Positions 1-11,298 of a DNA stretch of 64,000 bases are shown one piece after another. The notes beneath the pieces were generated by a model. That model searched no databases and had not been told where the DNA came from. It saw only the letters and a program-made list of their open reading frames with translations. Made by a program: the position numbers and the translations under genes. Origin of the DNA: Cephalopachus bancanus (taxonomy: Eukaryota; Chordata; Mammalia; Primates; Tarsiidae); NCBI GenBank assembly GCA_027257055.1, contig JAPVLO010000097.1, positions 6,487,001-6,551,000 of the forward strand, written 5' to 3'. Every line of letters begins with the position of its first letter. Position 1 is the first letter of the stretch.

Positions 1-438
1 TGGGCCTGAGCGTGGGCCTGGGGCCTGAGTCTCCCGGCCGGGCTGGGAGCGCAGCCCCGAGCCAGGGCGGCCCCGGCCCCCAGCGCCTGAGGGGAGCGCC
101 GCCGGGGCGCAGCCCCGGGTCCATGACCTGCCGCGAGGCCACCTGAGTCGCCAGCACCTCGGAGATCCCCCACCCGAGCGGCCCGAAAGCCTGGGAGCAT
201 CCCGGACAAAGCGCCCTCCGGAAGCAGCCGTGGGTGACTGGCGTGTGCCAGTTCGTCCGTGCGGGTCCGTGGGTGCAGCCAACTTCGCTCCCACGGCCCC
301 AGGTTTCGGGAGACGCGTACGCCTTTCTGTACCGCTGGGGGAGGGCGGTACATAGAGACCAAAGTCGGTCACCTCTGCGGCCGCACCTCAGGGACCATTC
401 CGAGACGGCTCTCCGCGGGAAGCAGGGCGGATAAGAAC

Positions 439-470
439 GTGTGTGTGTGTGTGCGCGCGCGCGCGTGTGT
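439..470. repeat. Alternating GT/GC dinucleotide tract
   Basis: About 32 bases of uninterrupted purine-pyrimidine alternation, GT then GC then GT. This composition is prone to left-handed Z-DNA. It lies about 2 kb upstream of the coding start within the CpG island. Confidence 0.85.
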
Positions 471-2119
471 TTCCCGGAGGAGCCGGGGGCGGCCCGAAAC
501 AAGTTAGGGACTTGCTCTAACTTGTTTCACGCCTGGCGCGGTTCCCCCAACGCTCCTCGGCGTCCAGGGCCGCGGAGGTGTGCAAAGGGCGAGCTGCGAC
601 CTCCAGGGAAAAGACACCGTCAACTCCCACGGGTCCCGAGACCTAGTCTTCCTTTTTTAAAAAGGCTACAAATTGATGAATGGGTTTCTATTGATGCGTA
701 AAATGATAAACTCCTTGAGAGCAGGAAGGTCAGGGGAGGGGGAACCGCGGTTGACACGGTCCCCAGGAGCCTTGCTGCCGGGATTTCGGACTGGGAGGCA
801 AATTCGAGGCCGCATTCGAGGAGCTGGAGAGGCTGCCCCCCAGAAGGACAGGCCCCGCACAGGGTCTGACTCGACGGTCCCCCTCGCCCTAGGGACGCGT
901 AGCTGGCTGGCGCGGCAGGGGGACCCCAGGGCCGTCCCAGGAGAAAGGGTGCAGTGCGAGCTCCGGGGGTGGCCTGGGCTGTGCCGCCCAAGAGAACAGG
1001 CGAGGGAAGTCCCAGGCGGCTCGGCGACGCTGCCCCTGGGCCGAGGGAGAGGGAGGTGGCGACGCAAGGACGCGCCCGGAGCCTGGGCGCGCCGGGGGCG
1101 GGCGTTTGGCTAGAAGTGGGACAGTGTCTCCTATGGGAAAGCGGGACCCGGCGAGCTCTTTGGCTGCCTTTCCAGTTTCCGAGGTGCCCGCCCCCGCGCG
1201 CCGGAGGCAGCGCAGCCCCGAGGGCGACGAATGGCGGTTAGCAAACTTGGGAGTGAGAGCGCGCTCAGGATCCGAATTGCCGAACTGAGGCGGCGGCAGC
1301 GGGGGTGGCTGAGACCCAAGTTCACTTTTTTCCGCCCGCTCGCTCGCCTGCCCGCTCGATGGGCCTTAGGGAGACTCAAGTTCCAACCTGGTGGAGCGCC
1401 TCGCCCCAGGGAGTTGTGTCAGTTTGCTCCGGGGCAGGGAGGGTCCTCGGGGTCCCGAGCGCCTCTTTCCACATCTCCCCTCCCACCTGCCCCTCCCAGT
1501 CCCCCCCCATCTCGCTTCTTCTCGGGGCTGGCTGGACCGGTGCGGACTTGCCCCAGACCTACGGGGAGCGCCCCAGGTCTTTAATGACAGCTTAAATGTG
1601 GCTGTTGGAAAAGTCGAAAGGGATGAGGCTGACGTGGGGCGTGTTTCGCTCCTCTGCAAGAGTCGGAAAGGGAGCTGGGAGCCGCGCGGCTGGCCCCAGG
1701 CCCCCGCGCCTCGCCGCCAGCAAGTAGGTGGGGGAGCCGCCGCCGCCAGCCCCATCCCGCTCCCAAGCCTCGCCCGCTGCGCCCTGGCCGCGGGCGCAGA
1801 GAGGGTGCGGGGCCTCGCCGTGCCTCCTCCACCCTGCTCATTAACCTGCCAGCTTCGCCGCGCTCCGGGCGGCCCCAGACACCGGCTTCTCGAAGCAGCA
1901 CTCGCGGCCAGCCCGGCGCTGCCGCCGCCCCGACCCCCGGCCCCGGGGGGCAATGCGGGGGCGGTGGAAGGGGCACTGCTCCTCGGGCATTACTTAGAGA
2001 CGCGAGACCGTCCCGCCCTCCCGTCGGCCCTCCCTCTCTCCCGCCCGGGCCCGCGCAATCCTCCGCCAGAGGGTAAGTTGGGAGTGTTTTGCCCCCACCG
2101 ACAGCTCTCCCTCCCCTCC

Positions 2120-2140
2120 TTTTTTTTTTTTTTTTTTTTT
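2120..2140. repeat. Poly-T tract in the 5' flank
   Basis: A run of about 21 T residues in otherwise GC-rich promoter DNA, with no Alu sequence attached. It may be length-polymorphic. Confidence 0.8.
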
Positions 2141-2386
2141 GCCTTCAAAGTTTTCTTAGAAGTGGGAGCTGGGTGGGGGAGGAAGAAGGTCCAGCCAGCC
2201 TCCGTCCTGTCCCCTATCTCTCCCTATCTAACTCGCCCCCACCTCCCCTCCCCTCCATCCCCGGCGCGCCGCTACCCCTCCGGAGCGGCGCTCCGGATGA
2301 CAATTGGAGCGCGGCTCCTTTAAGAGCCCGGCTTTGCCTCCCGGTAGCTGAAGGTCATTAAACACAAAAGCTCTCAGCGCTGCGGT

Positions 2387-2404
2387 CCAATATAGCGCAT
2401 GCGC
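2387..2404 (+). promoter_or_regulatory. CCAAT box and NRF1-type palindrome just upstream of the ATG
   Basis: CCAAT at 2387-2391 is followed by the perfect palindrome GCGCATGCGC at 2395-2404, the NRF1 consensus core. Both lie within 50 bases of the long-isoform ATG, so transcription probably starts close to or just upstream of this point and the leader may be very short. A YY1-like CAATATGGCG overlaps the ATG itself (2432-2441). Role is inferred from motif identity only. Confidence 0.6.
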
Positions 2405-2435
2405 CCTGCCCGAGGACTGGCAGAGAGACGGCAAT

Positions 2436-4250
2436 ATGGCGAGAATGCCTGGCAGCGGGGACTGTAACACCAGCGCGGGCGGCAGCGCCAGCGCCGCCGC
2501 CGCCGCCGCCGAGAACAATGGGGAGCGGGGCGAGGGCGAGCGCGGCGCGGGGGCCCGAGGCCGCCGCCACGGCCGCCCGCACTACTGCAGCGCGGGCGAG
2601 GAGGAGGAGGAGGAAGAGGAGGAGGAGGACGAGATCCAGGAGGTGCAGATAACGGGGGACGAGGAGGAGGAGGAGGAGGACGGAGGTGGGGGGCTGGAGG
2701 AGGACGAGGAGGAGGAGGAAGAGGAGGAGATGGGGCTGGACTGGGACGAGCCCCTGGAGCCCGAGGACTCGGCCGGGGAGGAGCTGGAGCCCGAGCCGGT
2801 CCATATGATCAATATGGACCAGAGCGCCGCGCTGGAGCCCGAGGCGCCGCCGCGACTGCTGGCGCCCCGGGCCCGCGGCGGGCCGCCCGGGGAGGGCGCG
2901 GAGCTGGACCCCGACGTGCTGCAGCGCCCCGAGCGGGCCCGGCTGAGCGAGAACACCCGGCTGGCCACCCGCTACGCCGTGCGCATCTTCCGGGAGTACC
3001 TGAGCGAGAAGGCGCAGAGCCCGGACTTCGAGACCATGGACAAGGGGGCGCTGTGCCGCGTGCTGCGCTCCTTCTACGCCGAGGCCCGCTCCAAGAGCGG
3101 CCAGCTCTACAGCAAGTCGTCGCTCATCAGCATCCGCAGCTCCCTCAACCGCTACCTCAACGAGCCCCCGTACTGCCGCACGCTCGACCTCACCAAGGAC
3201 CCCGAGCTGCGCAGCGCCAACCTGACGCTGGCCGCGGTCATCCGCAAGCTCGAGGAGCAGGGCGCCGGGCCGGTGGTGCAGAAGCAAGCCATCACGCGCG
3301 CCGACCTGCGCAAGCTGTACACCTCCAGCGTCTTCAGCACCAACACGCCCTTCGGACTGCTCAACAAGGTCTGGTTCGAGACGTGCATGTACTTCTGCAC
3401 GCGCGGCCGCGAGAACCAGCGCGAGCTGGAGGAGGACTCCTTCGGGCTGGCCATGGACGAGGACGGCCGCAAGTTCGTCTACTTCAAGTCCCTCGGGCCC
3501 TACCACAAGTCGCGCTCGTCGTCGTGGAGCAAGAAGCGCGCCGAGAGCAGCGACGAGGAGAACTTGCCGCGCATGTACGAGACGGGCACCGAGTTCTGCC
3601 CCTACGCCAGCTTCGTCAAGTACCTGTCCAAGCGCAACCCCCTCTGCAAGGCGTTCTTCCAGCGGCCCCGGGACCACTGCAGCGAGGGTGATGTGACCTG
3701 GTACGAGAACAAAGCCATCGGCAAGAACTTGCTAGGCACCAGGATGCAGATGCTCTCCAAGGCGGCCAAGCTCTCCAAGACCTACACCAACCACTGCATC
3801 GGCGCCGTCTCCATCGCCACGCTCAACAGCATCGCGGGCATCGGCACCAAGCTGGGCTCGCCCGCCCCGCAGGGCTGCTACGCCGAGGCTCTGAACGGGG
3901 CGGCCCGCCACCCCTCCCACCACACGCCCACCCATCCCTCCCACCACCACCGCCCCCAGCCGCCCGCGCTGGGGAACACTTACATCCTCCCCAAAGACAG
4001 CCCGGTCGGGCCCGACGTGAAATCCGAGGCCGCGCCCAAGCGCGCCCTGTACGAGTCGGTGTTCGGGTCGGGGGAAATCTGCGGCCCCTCTTCCCCCAAA
4101 AGACTTTGTATCCGCCCCTCGGAGCCTGTGGACGCGGTGGTGGTGGTTTCCGTGAAACACGACCCCCTGCCTCTTCTTCCAGAAGCCAATGGGCACAGAA
4201 GCACCAATTCTCCCACAATAGTTTCACCTGCTATTGTTTCCCCCGCCCAG
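2436..4250 (+). CDS. KCTD1: KCTD1 long isoform, first coding exon: domesticated Crypton tyrosine-recombinase domain
   Basis: This exon encodes 605 residues and ends exactly at a codon boundary before the donor GTAACC at 4251. The ATG has A at -3 and G at +4. Visible in order: polyalanine (about 20-25); two acidic tracts of nearly pure Glu/Asp (about 55-98); a helical core starting LSENTRLATRYAVRIFREYL (about 170-275), like the SAM-type N-terminal half of tyrosine recombinases; a catalytic-like half (about 285-470) with TRGREN at 322-327 and TNHCIG at 451-456; a His/Pro-rich linker (492-510); a VKSE SUMO-type site (528-531); and basic PKR motifs. This is the DUF3504/Crypton-type region reported for KCTD1, KIAA1958, QRICH1 and ZMYM2-4. 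The second catalytic Arg of the H-x-x-R box reads Gly456 and no terminal catalytic Tyr region is recognised, so recombinase activity is unlikely; DNA or protein binding is the plausible role. Human long KCTD1 is about 865 residues, consistent with 605+5+257 here. Confidence 0.9.
2493..2512 (+). repeat. GCC trinucleotide run encoding polyalanine
   Basis: Consecutive GCC codons encode the alanine run near residue 20 of the long KCTD1 isoform. Such runs commonly vary in length between species and individuals. Confidence 0.85.
2596..2732 (+). repeat. GAG/GAA/GAC-rich purine tract encoding acidic stretches
   Basis: Two dense blocks of GAG, GAA and GAC codons encode the Glu/Asp tracts of the first exon. 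The + strand is almost entirely purine, so the DNA is a mirror-like homopurine/homopyrimidine segment as well as a low-complexity protein region. Confidence 0.85.
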
Positions 4251-5039
4251 GTAACCAAACCAAACTCTATGCATGAAATGTTTCTCTGGTACCACTTCGG
4301 GACTAACTTTTGTGCTAATGGAGGGCTGGGAGAGAGGGAAGCTTTTAAAAGTAGGTAACGTGCAGAATCGGATTTGGTGTCGCCCTCGGAAGCTTAACCC
4401 TCTTGGTGCTTTTCGGGAAAGTGCACACCTAACCTTAAAAGATGCGCGAGGAGGCATGCTACCTAACAAAATCACTGGTACCCCGTAACGCGAAAAACTT
4501 CAAAGTTCGCGGAACAAATGGATGAGCTCACTCTTGCAGCCTCTCTTCGGTGAATGCATGAGTTTTATAAGGCAAAGCTTTTACAAGGAACGCTGTGCAT
4601 AGAAAGGAAGCAGTTCCTTAAAACAGAAACGTTAAAATACTCTCACATATTCGCCATAACTGATGAAGGTAGAGAAACAGTTATAAGTTATTAAAAAGAA
4701 AACGTGCCAATCCCACTTCCTGTAGTTTTCTTCTCTTTTTCTTTTCTTTCTTTCTTTCTTTTTTTTTAAGAAAGGAGGCGGAGAATGGAGAGCCCTGGCA
4801 GGCGGTTGAGTGCCTGATTCTACTGTAACATGTAGTCAAATGTAAAGTGGCGACTAGAGTCGCTTGTTAAAAGTTTTTATGCAGGTGGGAACGTGGCGTC
4901 TGTGCTACATCTCAGGCTACAGGTTGGAGTGCGGGCCTGTGGTGCCCGGTGCTATGGGCACTGAAATATTGCAGTCTGTCCCTGTGGAGCTCTCCCTCTG
5001 GGGGTAGATTAGACTTAGGAAGTGGATGATTAGAGGAAG

Positions 5040-5145
5040 AGAGCTAGCCCAGAAGCTGAGCCAGCTTGGGCAAATCAGTTCACCTCTCTGGGTTTCAGTG
5101 TCCTCATCAAAATGAGGGAACTATTACAACCCTAAGTGCCAAGTT
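5040..5145 (+). repeat. MIR fragment
   Basis: Core MIR wording is visible, including a 'gggcaaatcagttcacctct' segment followed by 'tcagtgtcctcatc', matching the mammalian-wide MIR consensus in sense orientation. Confidence 0.7.
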
Positions 5146-6392
5146 CTAGGTCAAGACTGGGGCCAGAAGGGTTAGATGCTTCTTTCTTTATCATTTTCCC
5201 CAGGGAATTATATTCATGAGTCTTATTAAAGTCATCTTCATTCTTTGGACACTCCTCTAGGAGTCAGAAACCAGAGGTCTTTGGGGACTGCTCTGTTCTG
5301 AGGGCAGGAGGGGCCGCTGGAGGTTTTTACAACTTTGATCCCCATGCCGTCACGCAGAAGTAGAAATTTGGACTGTAAGTCCAGGAGGTATAGTGCAGGC
5401 CCTCCAGGAACAGATGTCAGGTACCTCCGTGCTTTTCCCAAAAGTAGAAATTCCAGTTCTGGACAAGCTGACCCTTTCAGATGCTTACCAGCTAGCTAAT
5501 CAGCAAGCCTCAAGGCCAACTGAGAAAGGGCTGTAAATGGTAATATAAACACCCAAGTTCTCTAAAATACACAAGACCTGTAGGCTGAGTGTCTTTCTGT
5601 ACTTCTGGTGTGTGTAGTACCTTTCTGACAGACAGGTTGTGTTAGAGAGTTTTAAGAATGGGGAGGAGAATTGGGGGTTTGACTTTCTTTTGAAAGCAAA
5701 AATAAATGTTTGCATTCTTCTGAAGCAGAAACACTTGAAATGCCCTAGTTAATAGGAGCCCCTGATTCATTAAGAGTTAAAAGCCTAAGAAAGTTTATTA
5801 AAGCATATATGTGCTTGGAATAACAATGAAACAGTTTGTCTACTGGCATCTGTCTATATAACACCAGTTTCTTGACGCCAGTGTTATACAGAATTATGAT
5901 TTGAAGAACCACAAAAGATTAGGGGGTTTTGTTTCGTTTGGTTTGGTTTTCTTCTAAGGAATGCATTCCTTGGTCACAGTCTTTTATTTACCTGAGTAGG
6001 ATAAATCAGTTCCATAAAACTTGTATACTGATGCTTTTATTATCCTTGAGTGACTGTCAGTAACTCCCAAGTTAGATTTGAGTGTCTGTATGTTACTTGT
6101 GTAATTATTATGGCTCTCAAACATGATCTTAGCTCTTAAATCTGTTAGTTAAAACACTACAAAAAGTGTTCTGTTTGCACATATTTAATAGTCAGCTTTT
6201 CACTTACATAAATTTTTTTTTAATTCAGCATTAGGAGGTTTAAGGGAACGCTTTAAACTAGTAACTTCTGTAGAGCTCACTTTATGAAGTCTGACCAATC
6301 TAAGTATGAAATGGGTGTTTAGTTTAAATAGAAAGCTGATGTTAAACTTTTTCCTTCTGTATTTATTTGAATCACTGTAAGGATTGATGTCC

Positions 6393-6496
6393 AGGGCATT
6401 TCCTGGGGATTAATGCCTGGCAGAGGTTGCTAGCCTGTGGCATGGCTTTAGGTCATCCACTCTTCTGGCTGGCCATTAATCCCCAGGAAATGCCCT
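6393..6496. other. Long hairpin with perfect 23 bp arms
   Basis: Bases 6393-6415 and 6474-6496 are exact reverse complements (arm AGGGCATTTCCTGGGGATT then AATG). Imperfect pairing continues inward (CCTGGCAGA against TCTGGCTGG with a bulge), leaving a terminal loop of about 35 bases. Total size and shape resemble a microRNA precursor. Each arm also holds a TAATCC core, the bicoid/OTX/PITX-class homeodomain site, so a paired enhancer site is an alternative. It does not match any repeat family I know. Confidence 0.75.
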
Positions 6497-7679
6497 ATGT
6501 GCCTGGAGCTTCGGTCATTATTACTTAATTGTAAACATAGCCTAATACCGACCGGACCTCATCAAGGGGCATCACACTGAGTCTCACTGTTGACCTGGCT
6601 ATTGTAGACTTCTTGATAACAGAGAGATCCCACATAGATGTTTGGGATTCTCTTCTAATGGTGCAAGTTTCTCAAAGGATCCAGAGCCTGCTACTTTAAA
6701 TGCATTTACTCTTTTTACTTTTTGAGAGTGTTGATAAGCGTATCACTTATGGAACTGGTTGAAAAACAAATGCATTCAAGGGTTAACAAAGGCTCTGGAA
6801 TTTGTGATTTTTACTCATGTGAGGTATCTGGTTTTTTTGGAGGGGGGCTGTTGGGTGGTTGTGATGGTTGCTTTAAGTGGTCCATCGAATTTTTTTGAAT
6901 GGTTGTATTAAAAGTAAAGGGTAGTTTTAGTTCCCTTCCCCCCTCATAGCTGTTGTGACCTAAGATGGTCTAAGTTATTGGTGCAATTTGCAAGCTCCCA
7001 GGTGGAGATTATGTGGTCCATTTAAAAAGGTCTAGCACTGTATCCTCCATCTTCATTTGTTTCTCTTTGCATAAAAATACAGCATTTTTTCTGCCTCAGA
7101 GAACAATACTTCCACTTAAATGGATGATAGAGATTTGTAATTTTGTTGTCATTCGGAGGGAAAAAAAGAAGTTTAAATTCTGAGCATCATGGTTTTATTG
7201 CTGAAGTTTTTGTAGACATGCCTCTCTCTAGTGCCAAACAAAACTGTGAAAATTACCTCACTATAAACTATGCTTAGAAGCATTTGCAAGCTGTGACAAA
7301 GGTGTCATTAGTTAAACTTGCTTGACTGTAACCCAGATTATTTCCAGAAATACTTTAAAGGAATTCTGTAGATAGGACATCTATTAGTGGAAAGAGTGTG
7401 GGGTGATGGTGCACGCCTACTCCTTCTGTTTTATTGTCTTCTCTGTGGGCCAGGGTCAGTCCTTACAGTTTCCAAGCTGGAAACAGGAGCAGCTTCCAAG
7501 TAGGCACACTTAGTTAGTTGTTCATTAACTTATCTTTGAGAAGCCAGAGACAGAGAGCTCTGGGAACCCAGGCTCCATTCAGGTGCTGTAGTGGGAAGGA
7601 AGATGGAATATTTATATACTAAATAGAAAAAAAAGCATGCATTTTATGTATTATTGAAATAATCACTAAAGTCCTATTT

Positions 7680-7978
7680 TTTTTTCTTTTTATCTTTTTT
7701 TTTGAGTCAGGGTTTCACTCTGTCACCCAGACTGGAGTACAGTGGCATGATCATGGCTTACCTCAGCCTCGACCTTCTGTGCTTAGGTGATCCTTGTGCC
7801 TCAGCCTTCCAAGTAGCTGGGAGTACAGGAATGTGCCACCGTGCCTGGCTAATTTAAAAAAATTTTTTTTAGAAACGAGGTTTTACTGTGTTGGCCTAGT
7901 ATGGCCTTGAACGCCTGGACACAAGCAATCCTCAATCCTCAGCCTCCCAATGTGCTGGGATTAATGCCTGACCCTAAA
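7680..7978 (-). mobile_element. Alu, older type
   Basis: An inverted Alu from T-rich tail to head, with flanks 'taaagtcctatttt' and 'taaagccctatttt' forming a slightly diverged target duplication. Substitutions throughout indicate an old insertion. Confidence 0.9.
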
Positions 7979-8325
7979 GCCCTATTTTGAATGTGAGGCA
8001 GGAATATCCTTTTTTTCTTATAAATGGAATTAAGTGTTTATAAACATGAAAGGAGTATAGCAATTGTAATAAGAGTTCTTTGCAGTGGTTATTAGGATTA
8101 ACTACCTTTTTAAAAATGGGGTTTTTTCCCTGATTTTTAATATCAGCTTGTGGCTATATTCCCTTTTTCTATTGTAGGAATGTTTTGCTTTCCTTTAAGA
8201 AAAGTTCAAGTTGGTAGAGAAACTAAATGTTTTGTACTTAAGAATACAACTTTCTTTTATTCATTTAGAAAATTTTTACAGCGTGTCTACTATTTTGGCT
8301 TTTGCACCAGGAATCTATAAATTAA

Positions 8326-8643
<318 letters not shown>

Positions 8644-9639
8644 TAAACTAGATCAAAATAAAGGAAATTAAAAGGTGATGCACTCAGTGTTTTGCAGCAG
8701 CCATTTTGGGAATGAAATCCATACTTTAATATTCTCTTTTAAGTACTCATGTATTACTATTGCAATCAGTATTTACATATATTTTCTTAAACTGATATCA
8801 ACTCATGTCAAATATCAGTTCACTATCTGTTCAAGCTGATTCATTAAATAGAAAAAGAAGTATTTGCTGCCACATGAGAAAGTTAGCATGTAAATCTTTG
8901 AATCACCTTCAGTTTAAAATCTGGCTCCCCACGAAATGTAACCAAAAGTCACTTTCTTGTTATTACTAAGTAGATTTCAAGCAGGAAGAAGCTCTTCTCT
9001 GCAGAGGACCACTAGTTGTATGTGAGACCTCTTAGGTTGTACAATACAAGCTTGAGTTTCAAGTTACCTTTGGTGTTTTAGCTGCCATTTCACAAACAGA
9101 ATCAATATAGGAGTTCTTGTGTATTACGTGTGTCAAAAAAAAAAAAAAAAATCATAGGACCAAACGTGGAAACCAGTAATCTGTGGCTCTGTCATATGCT
9201 AGAACTTTCATTTCTAGAGTCGATTTTACTTTTCTTACCATTCACTGCATTGTACCAGTTAGTCAAGATACCTTTTAAAAAACTTATTTGGAGAATTTAG
9301 ATAAGAAATAGGAAAGAGGGAATAAATTGGTCCAGAAAATAATATTGGTTGACCGTGATGAACTGAAATAAAACAAGCTTTAAGATTTGAAACATTTTTT
9401 AAGATTTTTTTTAAACTTTTTTTTTTTTTTTAGCACTGCTCGTGTTCTGAGATGGTGAATTCAATTCAACCACTGTTAACTGAGCATCTTCTACTCTCTA
9501 AGTGCTGCAAGAGGAACCGGATTCTGTCCTTGCCCTGAGCAGGGATTTGCAGAGGCTGGGCAAGTTGGTGGGCACGTGCCCTTAGCACTGAAGTCATTCT
9601 CTGCTTGATTCATGCCCATCACAGTGGGAACAGGTGAAC

Positions 9640-9953
9640 TCTTAAAGTTTTTGTTTGTTTGTTTGTTTCTTTGGATTTTTTTGAGTTGGAGTCTCATTCT
9701 GTCGCCCAGGCTAGAGTGCAGTGGCGTGCTCACGGCCACCACAGCCTCAACCTACTGGGCTCAGGTGAACCTTCTGCCTCAGCTTCCAAGTAGCTAGAGC
9801 CACAAGCACATGCCATCACGCCCAGCTAATTTTTATTTATTTTTTTATTTATTGTAGAGTCTTGCCAAGTTGCCCAGGCTGGGTTCAGGCAATCGTCTTG
9901 CCTCGGCCTCCCAAAGTGCTGGGATTAAAAACTTGAGCCACCGTGCCCGGCCA
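9640..9953 (-). mobile_element. Alu with GTTT-rich tail
   Basis: An inverted Alu whose tail is a GTTT repeat. 'aaagtttt' on both sides is the probable target duplication. It carries 'atttattgtagag' in the middle, an early form of the lineage-specific CTACAATAAAT block. Confidence 0.9.
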
Positions 9954-10469
9954 AAGTTTTAGGTTCTGTAAACTTCTTGTGGGTTTTTAGACTTACAAAA
10001 AGTTTTTCTTTCCTACTCTTCTCCTTCAAGAGAGGGTGGGCTCTGAATGATGTCACATCTTTTAACCAGAGAATGAGCTTCTAAATGGTTAAGGTGTAAG
10101 CAGTTAATCAGCAGAGGGCTATATGGGCTGAGATTACACTTGAATGTAGTAAGAGTGTATTTATCTAATGCCCATGACTGTAAACTGAATAACAGACCCC
10201 GCTGTACCCACGAGGACTACTGAGGCTGAACCTGATAAGGCGTGTTCTAGGTTTTCCGTGATTCTCCAAGTCCTTCTGTTCAGCACTTTTCTTTATCATC
10301 AGACAACTTCCTTTCTCTTAGTTTGTACTTTAGCCATCTGACAGAGTCTTTCCTTTCTCCCTAAAGGGTATACTTTTATATATGACAGCAGACTTTCAAG
10401 AGTGTCAAACAGGTTTATCTTTTTAATATTGTATCTTAAATTTTGCCCAAGTCTTGTGTAACTATTTTA

Positions 10470-10768
10470 TTATATTTATTTTTTTGAGTTGGCATCTCAC
10501 TCTGTCGCCCAGGCTGGAATGGAGTGTCACGCTCACGGCCACTGCATCCTCAGCCTGCTGGACTCAGGCTATCCTCCCACCACAGCCTTCCAAGTAGCTG
10601 GAACTATAGTCACACACCACCACACTGGGCTCATTTTTTGATTTATTGTAGAGATGAGGCCTCACCAAGTTGCTCACGCTGGTCTCGAACCCCTGAGCTC
10701 AGGCAGTCCTCTAGCCTCTGCCTCCCAAAGTGCTGGGATTACAGGTGTGAGTTACCATGCTCAGCTCA
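10470..10768 (-). mobile_element. Alu
   Basis: An inverted Alu with the 'gagttggcatctcactctg' head of its reverse strand and the 'tttattgtagagatgagg' lineage block. Confidence 0.9.
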
Positions 10769-11298
10769 GAATTTCAAAAATAATGGAAGTAGGCACTATC
10801 ACAGTATTGTAAGTCTGAGTATCTGAACTTAATTGGCATTTTTCATCTCATGGGCTTTTGGAGCAACTCCCTTAGGTATGCAGTTTGCTTTGGGCTGGTT
10901 TTTCACATTTTCAGGCCCAGTGGGACTTCTTTTTTCTGAAGACCTTCTGAGATGTGTGGTTCAACTCCTGCTTTCTCTCTCCAGGAAGTGCCTGTAGTTG
11001 TTTTCAATCCCGTGAGGTGCGGGTCAGTCCCAAAGGTGGTGTGGGCACTGTGAGGATGGCGCCAGTCTCTCATGATGAGTTTGTGTATATAACCCTAGAG
11101 AGTGGAGTAACTCGGGGAGACTTAAAGGTGACTTAGGATGGGCCAGAGCTACTCAGTCATTCTCACTCTGCCAGGCTGTTTTCCACCTCCAATCCCTGAT
11201 CCCATCTCCACTTGAAGACACAACCAATCCCATTGGAAAATCCTCTTCCTAATGCAAACCTCTCCTGGGAGTATCTGGACTCATTCACACCTTGAGTT

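Larger units (their letters stand above)
1..4400. promoter_or_regulatory. KCTD1: CpG island over the KCTD1 long-isoform promoter and first exon
   Basis: The first 4.4 kb is strongly GC-rich and dense in CpG, while the DNA after about 4400 drops abruptly to AT-rich, CpG-poor intron. The island covers the presumed promoter, the 5' leader and the whole first coding exon. Because all six frames are open in such DNA, the many long open frames here, including a 439-codon antisense one, carry no weight. The exact transcription start cannot be read from sequence alone. Confidence 0.85.
4400..7670. other. Repeat-poor proximal intron
   Basis: This 3.3 kb stretch has no Alu. It contains a pyrimidine-rich tract (4728-4768), one MIR (5040-5140) and the long hairpin at 6393-6496. 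No open frame of interest was seen. Its repeat scarcity next to a developmental promoter fits a regulatory region, which is inference. Confidence 0.5.

Noticed and set aside
1391..2323. 310-codon open frame upstream of the KCTD1 start
   Set aside because: It lies in the CpG island, is proline/arginine-rich without domains, includes the poly-T tract as polyphenylalanine, and overlaps other equally long frames.
2358..3677. 439-codon antisense open frame over the first exon
   Set aside because: It is the mirror of a GC-rich coding frame; its Leu/Val/Ala/Gly-heavy composition is what the complement of such codons gives, and no domain is visible.
3053..3691. 212-codon frame overlapping the Crypton-type exon
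   Set aside because: Shifted reading of the same GC-rich DNA; the KCTD1 frame has the recognisable domain and correct splice phase.
4251..4358. Read-through extension of the first exon (VTKPNSMHEM onward)
   Set aside because: A consensus GTAACC donor sits exactly at the phase-0 boundary. The extension has no domain, although an intron-retaining end cannot be excluded.
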